This document shows positions 6,326 to 12,646 of a stretch of DNA of 12,646 nt, piece by piece. The notes under the pieces were generated by a model, which was given only the letters and a program-made list of their open reading frames with translations, ran no database searches and had not been told where the DNA came from. A program made the translations under genes and the position numbers. Within the stretch, counting starts at the first letter, position 1. Each line of letters starts with the position of its first letter. Where the stretch lies: the NCBI GenBank assembly GCA_015295885.1, contig DVEE01000114.1, forward strand, positions 1-12,646, written 5' to 3'. Source of the DNA: Leptolyngbyaceae cyanobacterium M65_K2018_010 (GTDB lineage Bacteria; Cyanobacteriota; Cyanobacteriia; Phormidesmidales; Phormidesmidaceae).

Positions 6326-7302
6326 AGGGCAAATCCCCACAGCCAAAGGGGCAATGTAATTAAGAGTCCGATGGAACTGAGCCCCACGCAGGTGACCGAG
6401 AGGTCGCGGTCTAGGTCGTAGGCTTCGGCCAAAACCAGGTTAGCAAAGGCACTCGGCATGCCGGCCTGCAGAATCATCACCATACGGGGAGCCCCATGAA
6501 CCCCCACCACTGTTAGCCCCAACCCCACCGCCAGGGGTAAAACCAACATTTTGATCGCAATGGCCACCCCCGCCTTGGATAGGTGCCGCCAGGAGGTCAG
6601 TTGTTGAATACGAAGCCCCATCAACACCAGCGCTAGCATGACCACCAACCAGGCAATGGCGTAGAGGGCTTGATCTAACTGGGCCGGTAGGGGCACGCCC
6701 TTGAGCCCCAGACCCAGACCAAATGCCAGGATGATGGGATTTTGCAAGACCTCTAAGAGCCTACGCCGCCAGACCGGATGAGCCCTAACCTGGGAGCGAT
6801 CGCTAAACTCAGAGGCCAGAATGGCCCCCAACCCGTAGGAGCCGAGTAGGGTGCCCAGGGCATCGTAAAACAGCGCCCAGCCAAAAACGCTAATCCCCAG
6901 TTGGGGCAGCAGCAAAATGACGGGATAGCCAATGTAACCGGTATTGCCCAGCATGGCGGCTAGGGCAAAACTACCCTGGGTCGGGCGCGGCCAGTGTTTT
7001 CCTTGGGCCCGGATCCACAGGCGACTGCACCCTAGGCCCAACAGCATGGCCAGCCAGGCGACCAGCGGAGCCAGATAGATAGGGCCGGACAAGTCGGCAT
7101 GGCGGATAAAACCCACGATGCTGATGGGAATACCCACCCAGAACAAGAACTTTCCCAGGGCTAGGGGCACCCGCTGGTGCAGGGTGTGGGGATGGGATCC
7201 GCTTTTTGGAATTTGAGCTAATATCTGGCCCAAACCAACGCCCACCAACACCCCCGCTGCAATGGGCAGGTATAACCGTAGCAAAACCCCTAGCGGTGGC
7301 AT
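6322..7302 (-). CDS. AEC-family (auxin efflux carrier-like) permease
   Basis: 326 residues with about ten hydrophobic segments (roughly 8-28, 48-66, 76-96, 109-133, 138-163, 188-203, 212-231, 244-265, 272-292, 302-323), the size and topology of bacterial AEC carriers. Family features visible are AMLGNTGYIGYPVILLL (117-132, the GN-TG-x-G-x-P signature in the first half) and the pseudo-symmetric MVMILQAGMPSAFANLVLAEAY (274-295) with its MPSA motif. Bacterial members export or take up small organic acids and similar anions; the substrate cannot be read from the sequence. The start at ATG 7302 is divergent from the carboxypeptidase gene (112 bp between). The stop TGA overlaps the ATG of the peptidoglycan-binding gene by four bases, so the two are translationally coupled. 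Confidence 0.92.
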   Translation of the reverse strand: MPPLGVLLRLYLPIAAGVLVGVGLGQILAQIPKSGSHPHTLHQRVPLALGKFLFWVGIPISIVGFIRHADLSGPIYLAPLVAWLAMLLGLGCSRLWIRAQGKHWPRPTQGSFALAAMLGNTGYIGYPVILLLPQLGISVFGWALFYDALGTLLGSYGLGAILASEFSDRSQVRAHPVWRRRLLEVLQNPIILAFGLGLGLKGVPLPAQLDQALYAIAWLVVMLALVLMGLRIQQLTSWRHLSKAGVAIAIKMLVLPLAVGLGLTVVGVHGAPRMVMILQAGMPSAFANLVLAEAYDLDRDLSVTCVGLSSIGLLITLPLWLWGFAL

Positions 7303-7370
7303 GATGGCGAGTACTCACATGGGTGCAGCGTCTTTATGGTGCAGGGTGACTGGGTGAACGTCAAGGCGAG

Positions 7371-7400
7371 TTGCGATCGCGACCGCCGCACAGGTAATAA
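7371..7400 (+). promoter_or_regulatory. Possible promoter for the carboxypeptidase operon
   Basis: TTGCGA (7371-7376) and TAATAA (7395-7400) are separated by 18 bases. The -35 half overlaps a HIP1 octamer (7373-7380). Transcription would begin about 7407, leaving almost no leader before ATG 7415, so if this promoter is real, a start at ATG 7433 or 7457 is favoured. Confidence 0.3.
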
Positions 7401-7414
7401 TGATTAGACGATAA

Positions 7415-8263
7415 ATGCCACGCCGCTACTTTATGGATCACGCCAGGTCACAAACCATGCCCCCCTTGGATGACATCCCCCAAGCCGCCCGCGATACCCC
7501 TCTCAGTCCGGCGGTACCCCCGTCCGTAGGCCGCGGCTTGAGGCTATCCAAAACCGTCAAATGGGTTCTGCTCTTTGTGCTAGCGGCCGTCATGGCTTTG
7601 CTCGCCGGCAGCTTTGCCGCCTGGTACCAAACCACCGCCAGTCCCGGCCTAGCCATCGCCAAACCCTTTCAGGGTATGATTGCAGCGGCCGGCACCTCGG
7701 CGACGGAAGCCGAGGATCCTACGGCCATCCGCGATCGAGCGGTGCAACTGGCACCTACCAGTCGCACCCTGCTGGGCCATCGAGCCTACGACGAAGCCCC
7801 GGAGGAGGATCTGGTCGGCCTGTCAGGAAATCAATCCATTCGCCTGAGAACCAGCGCAGCGGCTCAGTTTGAAGCCATGGTCCAGGCGGCGCAGGGGGAG
7901 AACATTCGTCTGGTGCCCCTATCGGGCTATCGATCCCAGGCTGAGCAAGAGAAGATTTTCTTTGGGGTCAAGGCCCAGCGGGGGCAAGATGCTCAGACCC
8001 GTGCCGAGGTCAGCGCCCCGCCGGGCTATAGTGAGCACCACACCGGCTATGCCCTCGACATTGGCGATGGCAACCAGGCCGGCACCCACCTCAACCCCAG
8101 TTTTGCCGACACCCGCGCCTACCAGTGGATGGAAGCCAACGCGGTGCGCTACGGCTTCGAGCTGTCCTTTCCGCCGGATAACTTTCAGGGAGTTGCCTTT
8201 GAACCGTGGCACTGGCGCTTTGTGGGCGATCGCGAAAGCCTGGAAACCTTTTACAGTAAATAG
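7415..8263 (+). CDS. Membrane-anchored D-alanyl-D-alanine carboxypeptidase, VanY/M15B type
   Basis: 282 residues. A short cytosolic tail is followed by a signal anchor at 49-70, a variable linker and the M15B peptidase domain (about 140-282). The zinc-peptidase motifs are complete: SGYRS (170-174, substrate-binding arginine), SEHHTGYALDIGD (206-218, zinc ligands H208 and D215) and EPWHW (263-267, catalytic E263, third ligand H266). The enzyme removes the terminal D-Ala from peptidoglycan stem pentapeptides in the periplasm. No vanR/S/H/A/X genes are present, so this is a housekeeping wall-trimming enzyme and not a glycopeptide resistance cassette. Starts at ATG 7415, 7433 and 7457 all precede the membrane segment; none has a clear ribosome site. 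The M41-like gene follows after 21 bp on the same strand, probably in one operon. Confidence 0.92.
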   Translation: MPRRYFMDHARSQTMPPLDDIPQAARDTPLSPAVPPSVGRGLRLSKTVKWVLLFVLAAVMALLAGSFAAWYQTTASPGLAIAKPFQGMIAAAGTSATEAEDPTAIRDRAVQLAPTSRTLLGHRAYDEAPEEDLVGLSGNQSIRLRTSAAAQFEAMVQAAQGENIRLVPLSGYRSQAEQEKIFFGVKAQRGQDAQTRAEVSAPPGYSEHHTGYALDIGDGNQAGTHLNPSFADTRAYQWMEANAVRYGFELSFPPDNFQGVAFEPWHWRFVGDRESLETFYSK

Positions 8264-8284
8264 GTCACTTCCTTTTCCTCGTCC

Positions 8285-8983
8285 ATGCGTGATACCACCC
8301 TCAACACCATCGCCATCGTCGTTTTTCTGACTACGATGGCCAGTTTGCTGGGACCGCTGGTCAACCTCTCCCCGGCCTGGGTGGCGGGCTGTGCAGCTAC
8401 GGGGCTAGGCCTTTTTACCCTCGACCAGCTCAACCTCCAGGGCCGCCTAGGTCATATCCTGACCGACGCCCTGGCCTGGCTTTCGCCGGAGCATCGCCAA
8501 CGGGTGCTACACCATGAAGCGGGGCACTTCCTCGCCGCTGTGCTGCTGGAGATTCCCGTGGAAGCCTACACCCTGACCACCTGGGAGGCCTGGAAACGGG
8601 GCCTGCCCGGTCAAGGAGGTGTCGTTTTTGGCCATCCAGAGGCCCAAACCCTACCAGTGCCATGCTGGACTCCCCAAACCCTCGATCGCTACGCCCAGGT
8701 CTGGATGGCAGGCATCGCCGCCGAGCACCTGATCTATGGCAACGCCTGGGGTGGAGACAGGGACACCCAAACCGTCAGCCAACTCTGGCAAGGGCTGGGG
8801 CTATCCCCCCAGCAGGCCAGCATGAAGCAGCGCTGGGCGGCCCTGCAAGCCAAAACTCTGCTGGAAAATCATCGAGCCGCCTATGATGCCCTGGTGACAA
8901 CCATGGAGCAACGGGCCTCAGTGGCCGTCTGTCGTCAGGTGATCCAGCAGCACAGCCCTGAGCCCCTAGCTCTAGGGCAATAG
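8285..8983 (+). CDS. Membrane protein with stand-alone M41 (FtsH-type) protease domain
   Basis: 232 residues. Two membrane segments (about 7-25 and 29-46) are followed by a domain with HHEAGHFLAAVLLEIPVEAYTL (HEAGH 77-81), as in the zinc site of FtsH. MAGIAAEHLIYGNAWGGDRDTQTV (141-164) matches the FtsH stretch G-x-AAE-x-LI-x-G...ND, where the Asp after the gap (D158 or D160) is the likely third ligand. The AAA ATPase domain that feeds substrates to FtsH is absent, and there is no room for it. Cyanobacteria and plastids have such FtsH-protease-like proteins, commonly labelled ATP-dependent Zn protease, which is misleading here. It may be an energy-independent membrane protease or a partner of a full FtsH complex. 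The leader before ATG 8285 is pyrimidine-rich with no Shine-Dalgarno, so translation may be coupled to the carboxypeptidase gene. Family call firm; activity inferred. Confidence 0.85.
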   Translation: MRDTTLNTIAIVVFLTTMASLLGPLVNLSPAWVAGCAATGLGLFTLDQLNLQGRLGHILTDALAWLSPEHRQRVLHHEAGHFLAAVLLEIPVEAYTLTTWEAWKRGLPGQGGVVFGHPEAQTLPVPCWTPQTLDRYAQVWMAGIAAEHLIYGNAWGGDRDTQTVSQLWQGLGLSPQQASMKQRWAALQAKTLLENHRAAYDALVTTMEQRASVAVCRQVIQQHSPEPLALGQ

Positions 8984-9042
8984 TGGCAAGCCGGTGGTCT
9001 AGCACCTCTCCATCGCTTTCCAGAGGCGATTCCATCAATTTA

Positions 9043-10137
9043 TCAATTGGGGAAGCCAGTGGCCCTGGGCCCGTTGCGAGACTCAATCCGCAACACGGCA
9101 CCATCTCTGGAAACGCTGTAGCCAAGGGGTCGAGGATTTTCGCTGAGATAGGTTCTCCCCTCAGCCACCAGCGCCTCAAGGCTGACCTGCGTAGCCAATT
9201 GATTAAGTCGCTGTAACCGTGCCGCCGGATTGAGGGGAGTCCGCCCTGGGGATTGATTTGGTTCAAGCTGGCTGAGAACGCTCATGGCCCGCTGGCACCC
9301 TTGGGGGTCAAATCCGGCCCGCACCAAAAACTGATAGGCGTAGGCATCAGCCTCGTATTGCTGGCTTTGCAGAATAGCGGCATACTCTGCATTCAAAGCG
9401 GCTACTTTGTCTTGGTAAATCTGGTTAGCGCGGACCTCGGCCTGCTGCTGTTGGCCCGCGGTCATGGTGCCTAAAATAGCCTGGGTCGTGCCCCCCACAA
9501 TGGCGCCTGTAGTGCCCCCCAGAATACTGCCTAACACGCCACCCAAAATACTGCCGATGGTATTCGTTGTAGTTCGCCGTCGTTGAGCCGATTGCACTTC
9601 CGCGATCGCCTGCGCTTCAGCTTCGGCCATCAGTTGGCTGGTGCGAGCCTCAAACTCCGCCACCGTGGCCAGGTGATTGAGGCCATGGGAGGCCATTTGG
9701 CGACCGACCACGCAGGCTAGGGCCGCATTATCACCATAGAACTGGTCCATGACCCCGGTGCTAAAGGTTAGGGTATTTAGGTCAGTGGCCGTGCCCCCAG
9801 ACCCCTGCCCCAGTCTCACCCGCCAGGACCGTTCATCCAAGGCGTTAGCCCTGGCCAGACGGTCAACAATGCGGTAAAGGAGATAAAAGTTTTCCGGCAG
9901 GGTTTCCTGGGCTTCGGCATAGAACTTATCTGAATTCGGTGCCTTGGAGCTGTCGATAACCGGAGTTGGCAACGACTCAACCCCTGGTGCTGGTTGATTC
10001 GGGCTTTCCATAACCGGAGTTGGCCACGATTCCACGGCTCGTGCCGGTTCAGCCTGAGCGGGTGAGGCAAAGGCCAATAAACCCGCCAACAGAGGGGAAA
10101 AAGCTAATGTAGATTGGGTCGTACGGTTCCTATTCAT
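9043..10137 (-). CDS. Degenerate M48-type metallopeptidase paralogue lacking the zinc site (probable pseudoprotease)
   Basis: 364 residues with a clean signal peptide (FSPLLAGLLAFASPAQA, cleavage near 29), hence periplasmic or secreted. It aligns with the neighbouring M48 protein (10372-11427) without gaps from N121 to C281, most residues being identical. The active-site positions differ: HEMAH there is RQMAS here (146-150), and the third-ligand glutamate of ExxxD is Q260 (QYEAD). The later HP motif (SHPMPAVR) is also lost (PLNPAAR). H151 and H155 are retained. The glycine zipper (TNTIGSILGGVLGSILGG... about 191-224) and the C-terminal SRDG...LRIESR tail are kept, and the frame is uninterrupted, so it is probably a functional non-enzymatic protein rather than a decaying gene. 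Between signal peptide and core are two copies of an 18-residue unit (VESWPTPVMES / VESLPTPVIDS) not present in the active copy. A small hairpin (10153-10170) lies in its leader. GAAGG precedes ATG 10137. Confidence 0.88.
   Translation of the reverse strand: MNRNRTTQSTLAFSPLLAGLLAFASPAQAEPARAVESWPTPVMESPNQPAPGVESLPTPVIDSSKAPNSDKFYAEAQETLPENFYLLYRIVDRLARANALDERSWRVRLGQGSGGTATDLNTLTFSTGVMDQFYGDNAALACVVGRQMASHGLNHLATVAEFEARTSQLMAEAEAQAIAEVQSAQRRRTTTNTIGSILGGVLGSILGGTTGAIVGGTTQAILGTMTAGQQQQAEVRANQIYQDKVAALNAEYAAILQSQQYEADAYAYQFLVRAGFDPQGCQRAMSVLSQLEPNQSPGRTPLNPAARLQRLNQLATQVSLEALVAEGRTYLSENPRPLGYSVSRDGAVLRIESRNGPRATGFPN
9956..10053. repeat. 54-bp imperfect direct repeat inside the pseudoprotease gene
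   Basis: ATAACCGGAGTTGGC begins at 9956 and again at 10010, a period of 54 bp, with similarity continuing for roughly 40-45 bases. It encodes the repeated ES-x-PTPV segments after the signal peptide. The period is 18 codons, so copy-number change would keep the frame. Confidence 0.75.
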
Positions 10138-10249
10138 GGGCCTTCACGCAGGATCTCCCTTCGAGGAGATAAAAGACTAGGGACTTGAGGAAGGGCAGTA
10201 TGGGCCTGAGCGATGGACTACTCCCCCTCAAAAATCAAGTGAATTCTAG

Positions 10250-10289
10250 CAAGCTTCCCCTCACCTGACCCACTGGTGAGGGGAACTTG
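10250..10289 (-). terminator. Strong hairpin between the two M48 genes
   Basis: CAAG-(C)-TTCCCCTCACC at 10250-10265 pairs with GGTGAGGGGAA-CTTG at 10275-10289: fifteen base pairs with one bulged C and a nine-base loop. On the minus strand it lies 82 bases after the stop of the active M48 gene and is followed some ten bases later by a short T-run (ATTTTTG). It probably ends or attenuates that transcript, so the downstream pseudoprotease gene may need its own promoter. Confidence 0.6.
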
Positions 10290-10371
10290 AGGAACTGTCC
10301 TTCCTGGTCTAAAAATTTCTTGGCCCCCATCTAGACCCTAGCGGCTCAGCCCTAGCCCCGTTGTTCACCCG

Positions 10372-11427
10372 CTAATCCGGGAAACCAAATCCACCGCTGC
10401 TACCATAGCGAGATTCAATCCGCAGGGAAACGCCATCCCTTGAGATCCCATACTTCAGCGGTTGAGAGCTTTGCCGGAGATAGGCCGTACCCTCTGCAGT
10501 CAGGGCATTTACGTTAGCAGCCGTATTGAGGGCCTGCAATTGTCGAATGCGAACCGCTGGCATAGGATGGGACAGGCTGGGCAAGCGACTGTGTTCTAGC
10601 TGATCCAGCGTATTCATGGCTCGTACGCAACCCTGGGGATCAAAGCCGGCCCTGACCAGATATTGGAACCCAAACTCATCCGCTTCAAACTCTTGGCTTT
10701 GCAACACCGCCGAATACTCAGACCCCAGCGCCGCGACTTTCTGCTCATAGATTTCTCTGGCACGAACCTCAGCCTGCTGTCGTTGGGAGGCCGTCATGGT
10801 GCCTAAGACCGCCTGGGTGGTGCCCCCGACGATCGCACCAGTACTGCCGCCAATGACGCTGCCCAAAACACTCCCCAAAATGCTGCCGATGGTATTGGTT
10901 GCGGCTTGCTGGCGCTGGGCATTCTGAATTTCCGCGATGGCTTCGGCTTCGGCCTCGGCCATTAACTGACCCATCTGAGTCTGCACGGCCACCATGGTTG
11001 GAATGTGATCCTGGGTATGGTGAGCCATTTCGTGACCCACCACACAGGCCAGGGCGGCCGTATCCCCATGGAGCTGATCCAATAACCCGGCCATAAAGGT
11101 GAGGGTGTTGAGTTCGGAGGCGTAGGCATTGACCTCGTATTCTCCGCTCAGCCGCAGACGCCAGGGACGCTCGTCTAAGCCATTGGCCCTGGCCAGCCGC
11201 TCTACGATGCGGTACAGCACGTAGAAATCCTCTGGCAAGGCCGCCCGAGCTTGGTTATAAAATTCCTGGTTGTTGTTGCTGGCCTTGATGCGATCGCCCA
11301 TGGATTCCTGAAGCGGTTCCAAGGCCCTGACCGGCTCACTCCACCCCAGGGCACCAACCGTCAGCAGAGCCGTTAAAAGAGGCGCCACCGATAAGCTAGA
11401 CTTGCAGATAAATTTCTCACCCATCAT
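10372..11427 (-). CDS. M48-family metallopeptidase with glycine-zipper insertion, secreted
   Basis: 351 residues from ATG 11427 (347-355 depending on start; the TTG at 11439 is open but less likely, because GGAGAGA lies just before 11427/11424). N-terminal signal peptide (LSVAPLLTALLTVGALGWSEPVRA). Counting from the TTG frame, HEMAH is at 136-140 and QEFEAD at 249-254, giving zinc ligands H136, H140 and E250 with catalytic E137. SHPMPAVR (about 290-297) is the usual later M48 motif. Between the two zinc motifs lies an Ala/Glu-rich helix, then a glycine zipper (TNTIGSILGSVLGSVIGGSTGAIVGG, about 181-206) and a coiled-coil-like segment, making a spacing of about 110 residues, longer than in many M48 enzymes. 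The glycine zipper could insert in or lie on a membrane. Periplasmic M48 enzymes of the BepA/LoiP type degrade misfolded envelope proteins; a similar quality-control role is inference. Its paralogue follows it on the same strand. Confidence 0.92.
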   Translation of the reverse strand: MMGEKFICKSSLSVAPLLTALLTVGALGWSEPVRALEPLQESMGDRIKASNNNQEFYNQARAALPEDFYVLYRIVERLARANGLDERPWRLRLSGEYEVNAYASELNTLTFMAGLLDQLHGDTAALACVVGHEMAHHTQDHIPTMVAVQTQMGQLMAEAEAEAIAEIQNAQRQQAATNTIGSILGSVLGSVIGGSTGAIVGGTTQAVLGTMTASQRQQAEVRAREIYEQKVAALGSEYSAVLQSQEFEADEFGFQYLVRAGFDPQGCVRAMNTLDQLEHSRLPSLSHPMPAVRIRQLQALNTAANVNALTAEGTAYLRQSSQPLKYGISRDGVSLRIESRYGSSGGFGFPD

Positions 11428-11430
11428 GGT

Positions 11431-11437
11431 TCTCTCC
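11431..11437 (-). promoter_or_regulatory. Ribosome binding site deciding the M48 start
   Basis: GGAGAGA on the minus strand ends four bases before ATG 11427 and seven before ATG 11424, and overlaps the codons after the TTG at 11439. It therefore supports one of the two ATG starts. Confidence 0.6.
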
Positions 11438-11520
11438 AAGGCATGAACTCTGGAATCAACAGCAGGTCATTCCACTTGGGCGTTGGACTTTGGGGCCTTG
11501 CACATGGAACTCGCCCGGCC

Positions 11521-11549
11521 ATGTCCTCTTCAGCGGAATGTCCTCTTCA
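11521..11549. repeat. 12-bp direct repeat upstream of the M48 gene
   Basis: ATGTCCTCTTCA occurs exactly at 11521-11532 and 11538-11549, a 17-bp period (about one and a half helical turns). It lies about 95-120 bp upstream of the M48 start and downstream of the AT-rich stretch at 11595-11640 that could contain a promoter, so it would be in the transcribed leader. An operator or a simple duplication are both possible. Confidence 0.4.
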
Positions 11550-12207
11550 ACGTAGACAAGTTCCTACGGGCATCTCCGATCCAGCCTCACGAGTTTTCAG
11601 AGATTTAATCATTCTGTAATTATCCTGAAAACCCACGGTTTAGGGACTGACAGGTTGTTGGGAGGCAGCCAGCTCTGCCCCCCGTCGCCTACCAGGGGCA
11701 GGCACCCGCCAGCCGAAGGGCCACTGGGCTGGGAAGCTGGTAGCCAAGCAGCCGATGGGAGTCCTTGCCCAGGGCGAACGCCTAGATACTGCCCTAGAGG
11801 TTCTGCGATCGCCCAGCCGACCCCCTGGCGCTGAGGCCCCAACCAGGACCTTGGCTCGGTCACCGACTGGGTTAACCAGGGCCAGCAAGTTGTCGCCGGA
11901 ATCCAACCAGTGGACTGAATCCCTAAGTCGGCCTAGGTTCTGCACCGAACCAGGACAACCCGTTCAATCTCCTCTCTCTGCCAATCCGTCGTTCCATCCC
12001 GTGGGCACAACTGGGGGCAGGACGCTCTCATAAACTAGGAAACCCTGAAAAGATAAACATTTCAGTCCCTTGCTCCCAGTTTTCTCCCTACAAAAGTTAA
12101 CATAGGTATTAATAAAACTTAGCTAGGTCAGAACGGGTTGCCTGCTCCCCGGAACGGCATCTGGTTTCGGACTTGGCGCTACCCTACCGACGCAGGAGAT
12201 CTTTCCC

Positions 12208-12609
12208 ATGACTGGATTCATTCGTAGCTTGTTCGGCGGCAAGGCCAAAAACCCTGGAGAATCCGACCGCCCCGTTAAGGTTCAACAGCCACCGACCATT
12301 GAGCGGGCGGGCGGATCCTTTTATCTGGATCCGGATGACGCCAAGACCTATGGCAACATTGACTATATGCGCTCGGCTAAAACCGTGCGTCGCACCTTCG
12401 CGAAAAAGCGCGGCGAAACCGGCGAGAAGGAAAGCATCAAAAAGGTCTCCGCTACGGAAGCGGTCAAGCTCCAGGAAAGTGGTCTGCCAGAGCAACCTCA
12501 ATCCAAGGTTCAACCCACGGTTCAGCGGGAAACCCCTAAGTTTGATCGCCGTAGGACCGACACCAACCTGGATATGTTCCGCCAGATGGCTAAGGATATG
12601 AAGAAGTAA
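12208..12609 (+). CDS. Small basic conserved-looking protein, unknown function
   Basis: 133 residues with no signal peptide or membrane segment; probably cytosolic. It opens with an amphipathic, membrane-binding-like helix (MTGFIRSLFGGK), followed by a polar linker, a conserved-looking core (GGSFYLDPDDAKTYGNIDYMRSAKTVRRTFAKKRG, about 35-69) and a charged, low-complexity C-terminal half ending DTNLDMFRQMAKDMKK. The start is firm: AGGAG (12194-12198) lies nine bases before ATG 12208, the clearest ribosome site in the window. An AT-rich block about 90-110 bp upstream probably holds its promoter. The style resembles short proteins shared among cyanobacteria, but I cannot name a function; roles in membrane association or regulation would be guesses. 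It is preceded by the gene-less stretch and followed by 37 bases to the window end. Confidence 0.82.
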   Translation: MTGFIRSLFGGKAKNPGESDRPVKVQQPPTIERAGGSFYLDPDDAKTYGNIDYMRSAKTVRRTFAKKRGETGEKESIKKVSATEAVKLQESGLPEQPQSKVQPTVQRETPKFDRRRTDTNLDMFRQMAKDMKK

Positions 12610-12646
12610 CGGCCTGGGTTTCTGCCTCAGGTTATGGCCAGGACGC

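Larger units (their letters stand above)
11428..12207. other. 780-bp stretch without a convincing intact gene
   Basis: It holds the M48 leader with the 12-bp repeat, an AT-rich block at about 11595-11640, a GC-rich block at 11640-12030, and a second AT-rich block at about 12030-12125 (AAAAGTTAACATAGG and TATTAATAAAAC) that probably contains the promoter of the gene at 12208. The GC-rich block shows protein-like stretches on the minus strand in different frames (TDWQREEIERVVLVRC; LLALVNPVGDRAKVLVGASA; GVGWAIAEPLGQYLG), separated by stops, as expected of a decayed gene, but no family could be recognised. Open frames here have no ribosome sites. A HIP1 octamer sits at 11805-11812. Confidence 0.45.

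Noticed and set aside
7415..8263. Vancomycin-resistance VanY
   Set aside because: No other van genes or regulators are nearby; M15B carboxypeptidases are common housekeeping enzymes in cyanobacteria.
7869..8330. 153-codon + strand frame overlapping the carboxypeptidase
   Set aside because: It is the shifted frame of the M15B catalytic domain, whose motifs are all in the other frame.
8775..9266. 163-codon minus-strand frame spanning the 3' ends of the M41-like and pseudoprotease genes
   Set aside because: It overlaps two well-supported genes and its sequence has no recognisable fold or motif.
65..11812. Eight GCGATCGC octamers as a local regulatory array
   Set aside because: They are scattered in and between genes on no fixed spacing and match the genome-wide HIP1 abundance known in cyanobacteria.
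11755..12033. 92-codon + strand frame in the gene-less stretch
   Set aside because: No ribosome site, low-complexity composition and no recognisable family; the better coding hints are on the minus strand.

Overview
The window comes from a cyanobacterium. It carries eight copies of the octamer GCGATCGC (HIP1, over-represented in many cyanobacterial genomes) in 12.6 kb, is GC-rich, and its gene families fit: a circularly permuted ATP-grasp/alpha-E pair, a stand-alone FtsH-protease-like membrane protein, a TonB-like protein with a proline-rich stem, and small conserved proteins with a cyanobacterial look. There is no tRNA, rRNA, CRISPR array, integrase or intact insertion sequence. This looks like ordinary chromosome with several less-studied envelope genes, not a mobile island.

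Layout. 2-1618 (+): 3' end of a circularly permuted ATP-grasp gene followed by an alpha-E gene, probably co-transcribed and ending at a hairpin. 4425-1841 (-): a membrane-anchored metallophosphoesterase with a purple-acid-phosphatase-like N domain, then a small secreted protein built from two copies of a cysteine-containing repeat. 4569-5375 (+): a TonB-like protein, convergent with a 67-residue conserved small protein (5592-5389, -). 7302-5882 (-): an AEC-family permease translationally coupled (ATGA overlap) to a peptidoglycan-binding-domain protein with a C-terminal membrane anchor. 7415-8983 (+): a membrane-anchored M15B D,D-carboxypeptidase and a membrane protein with an M41-type HEAGH site but no AAA ATPase domain. 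11427-9043 (-): two tandem paralogous M48-type secreted metallopeptidases with a glycine-zipper insertion. 12208-12609 (+): a small conserved charged protein.

Most of these products belong to the envelope or periplasm: peptidoglycan binding and trimming (5882-6325, 7415-8263), proteolysis (8285-8983, 10372-11427), phosphoester hydrolysis (2536-4425) and energy-transducer-like architecture (4569-5375). They are arranged as separate short transcription units on alternating strands, so a single shared pathway is not implied.

The most noteworthy observation is the M48 pair. The upstream copy has a complete HExxH...ExxxD site. The downstream copy aligns to it without gaps through the core for about 160 residues, yet all three presumed zinc ligands and the catalytic glutamate are replaced (H to R, E to Q, H to S, E to Q), while the reading frame, signal peptide, glycine zipper and C-terminal tail are kept. 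It looks like a retained pseudoprotease beside its active parent. Other points of interest are the duplicated C-x19-C-G-x3-G-L-x-G repeat protein, a 76-bp imperfect palindrome at 5777-5852, and a possibly decayed gene in the 780-bp gene-less stretch before 12208.
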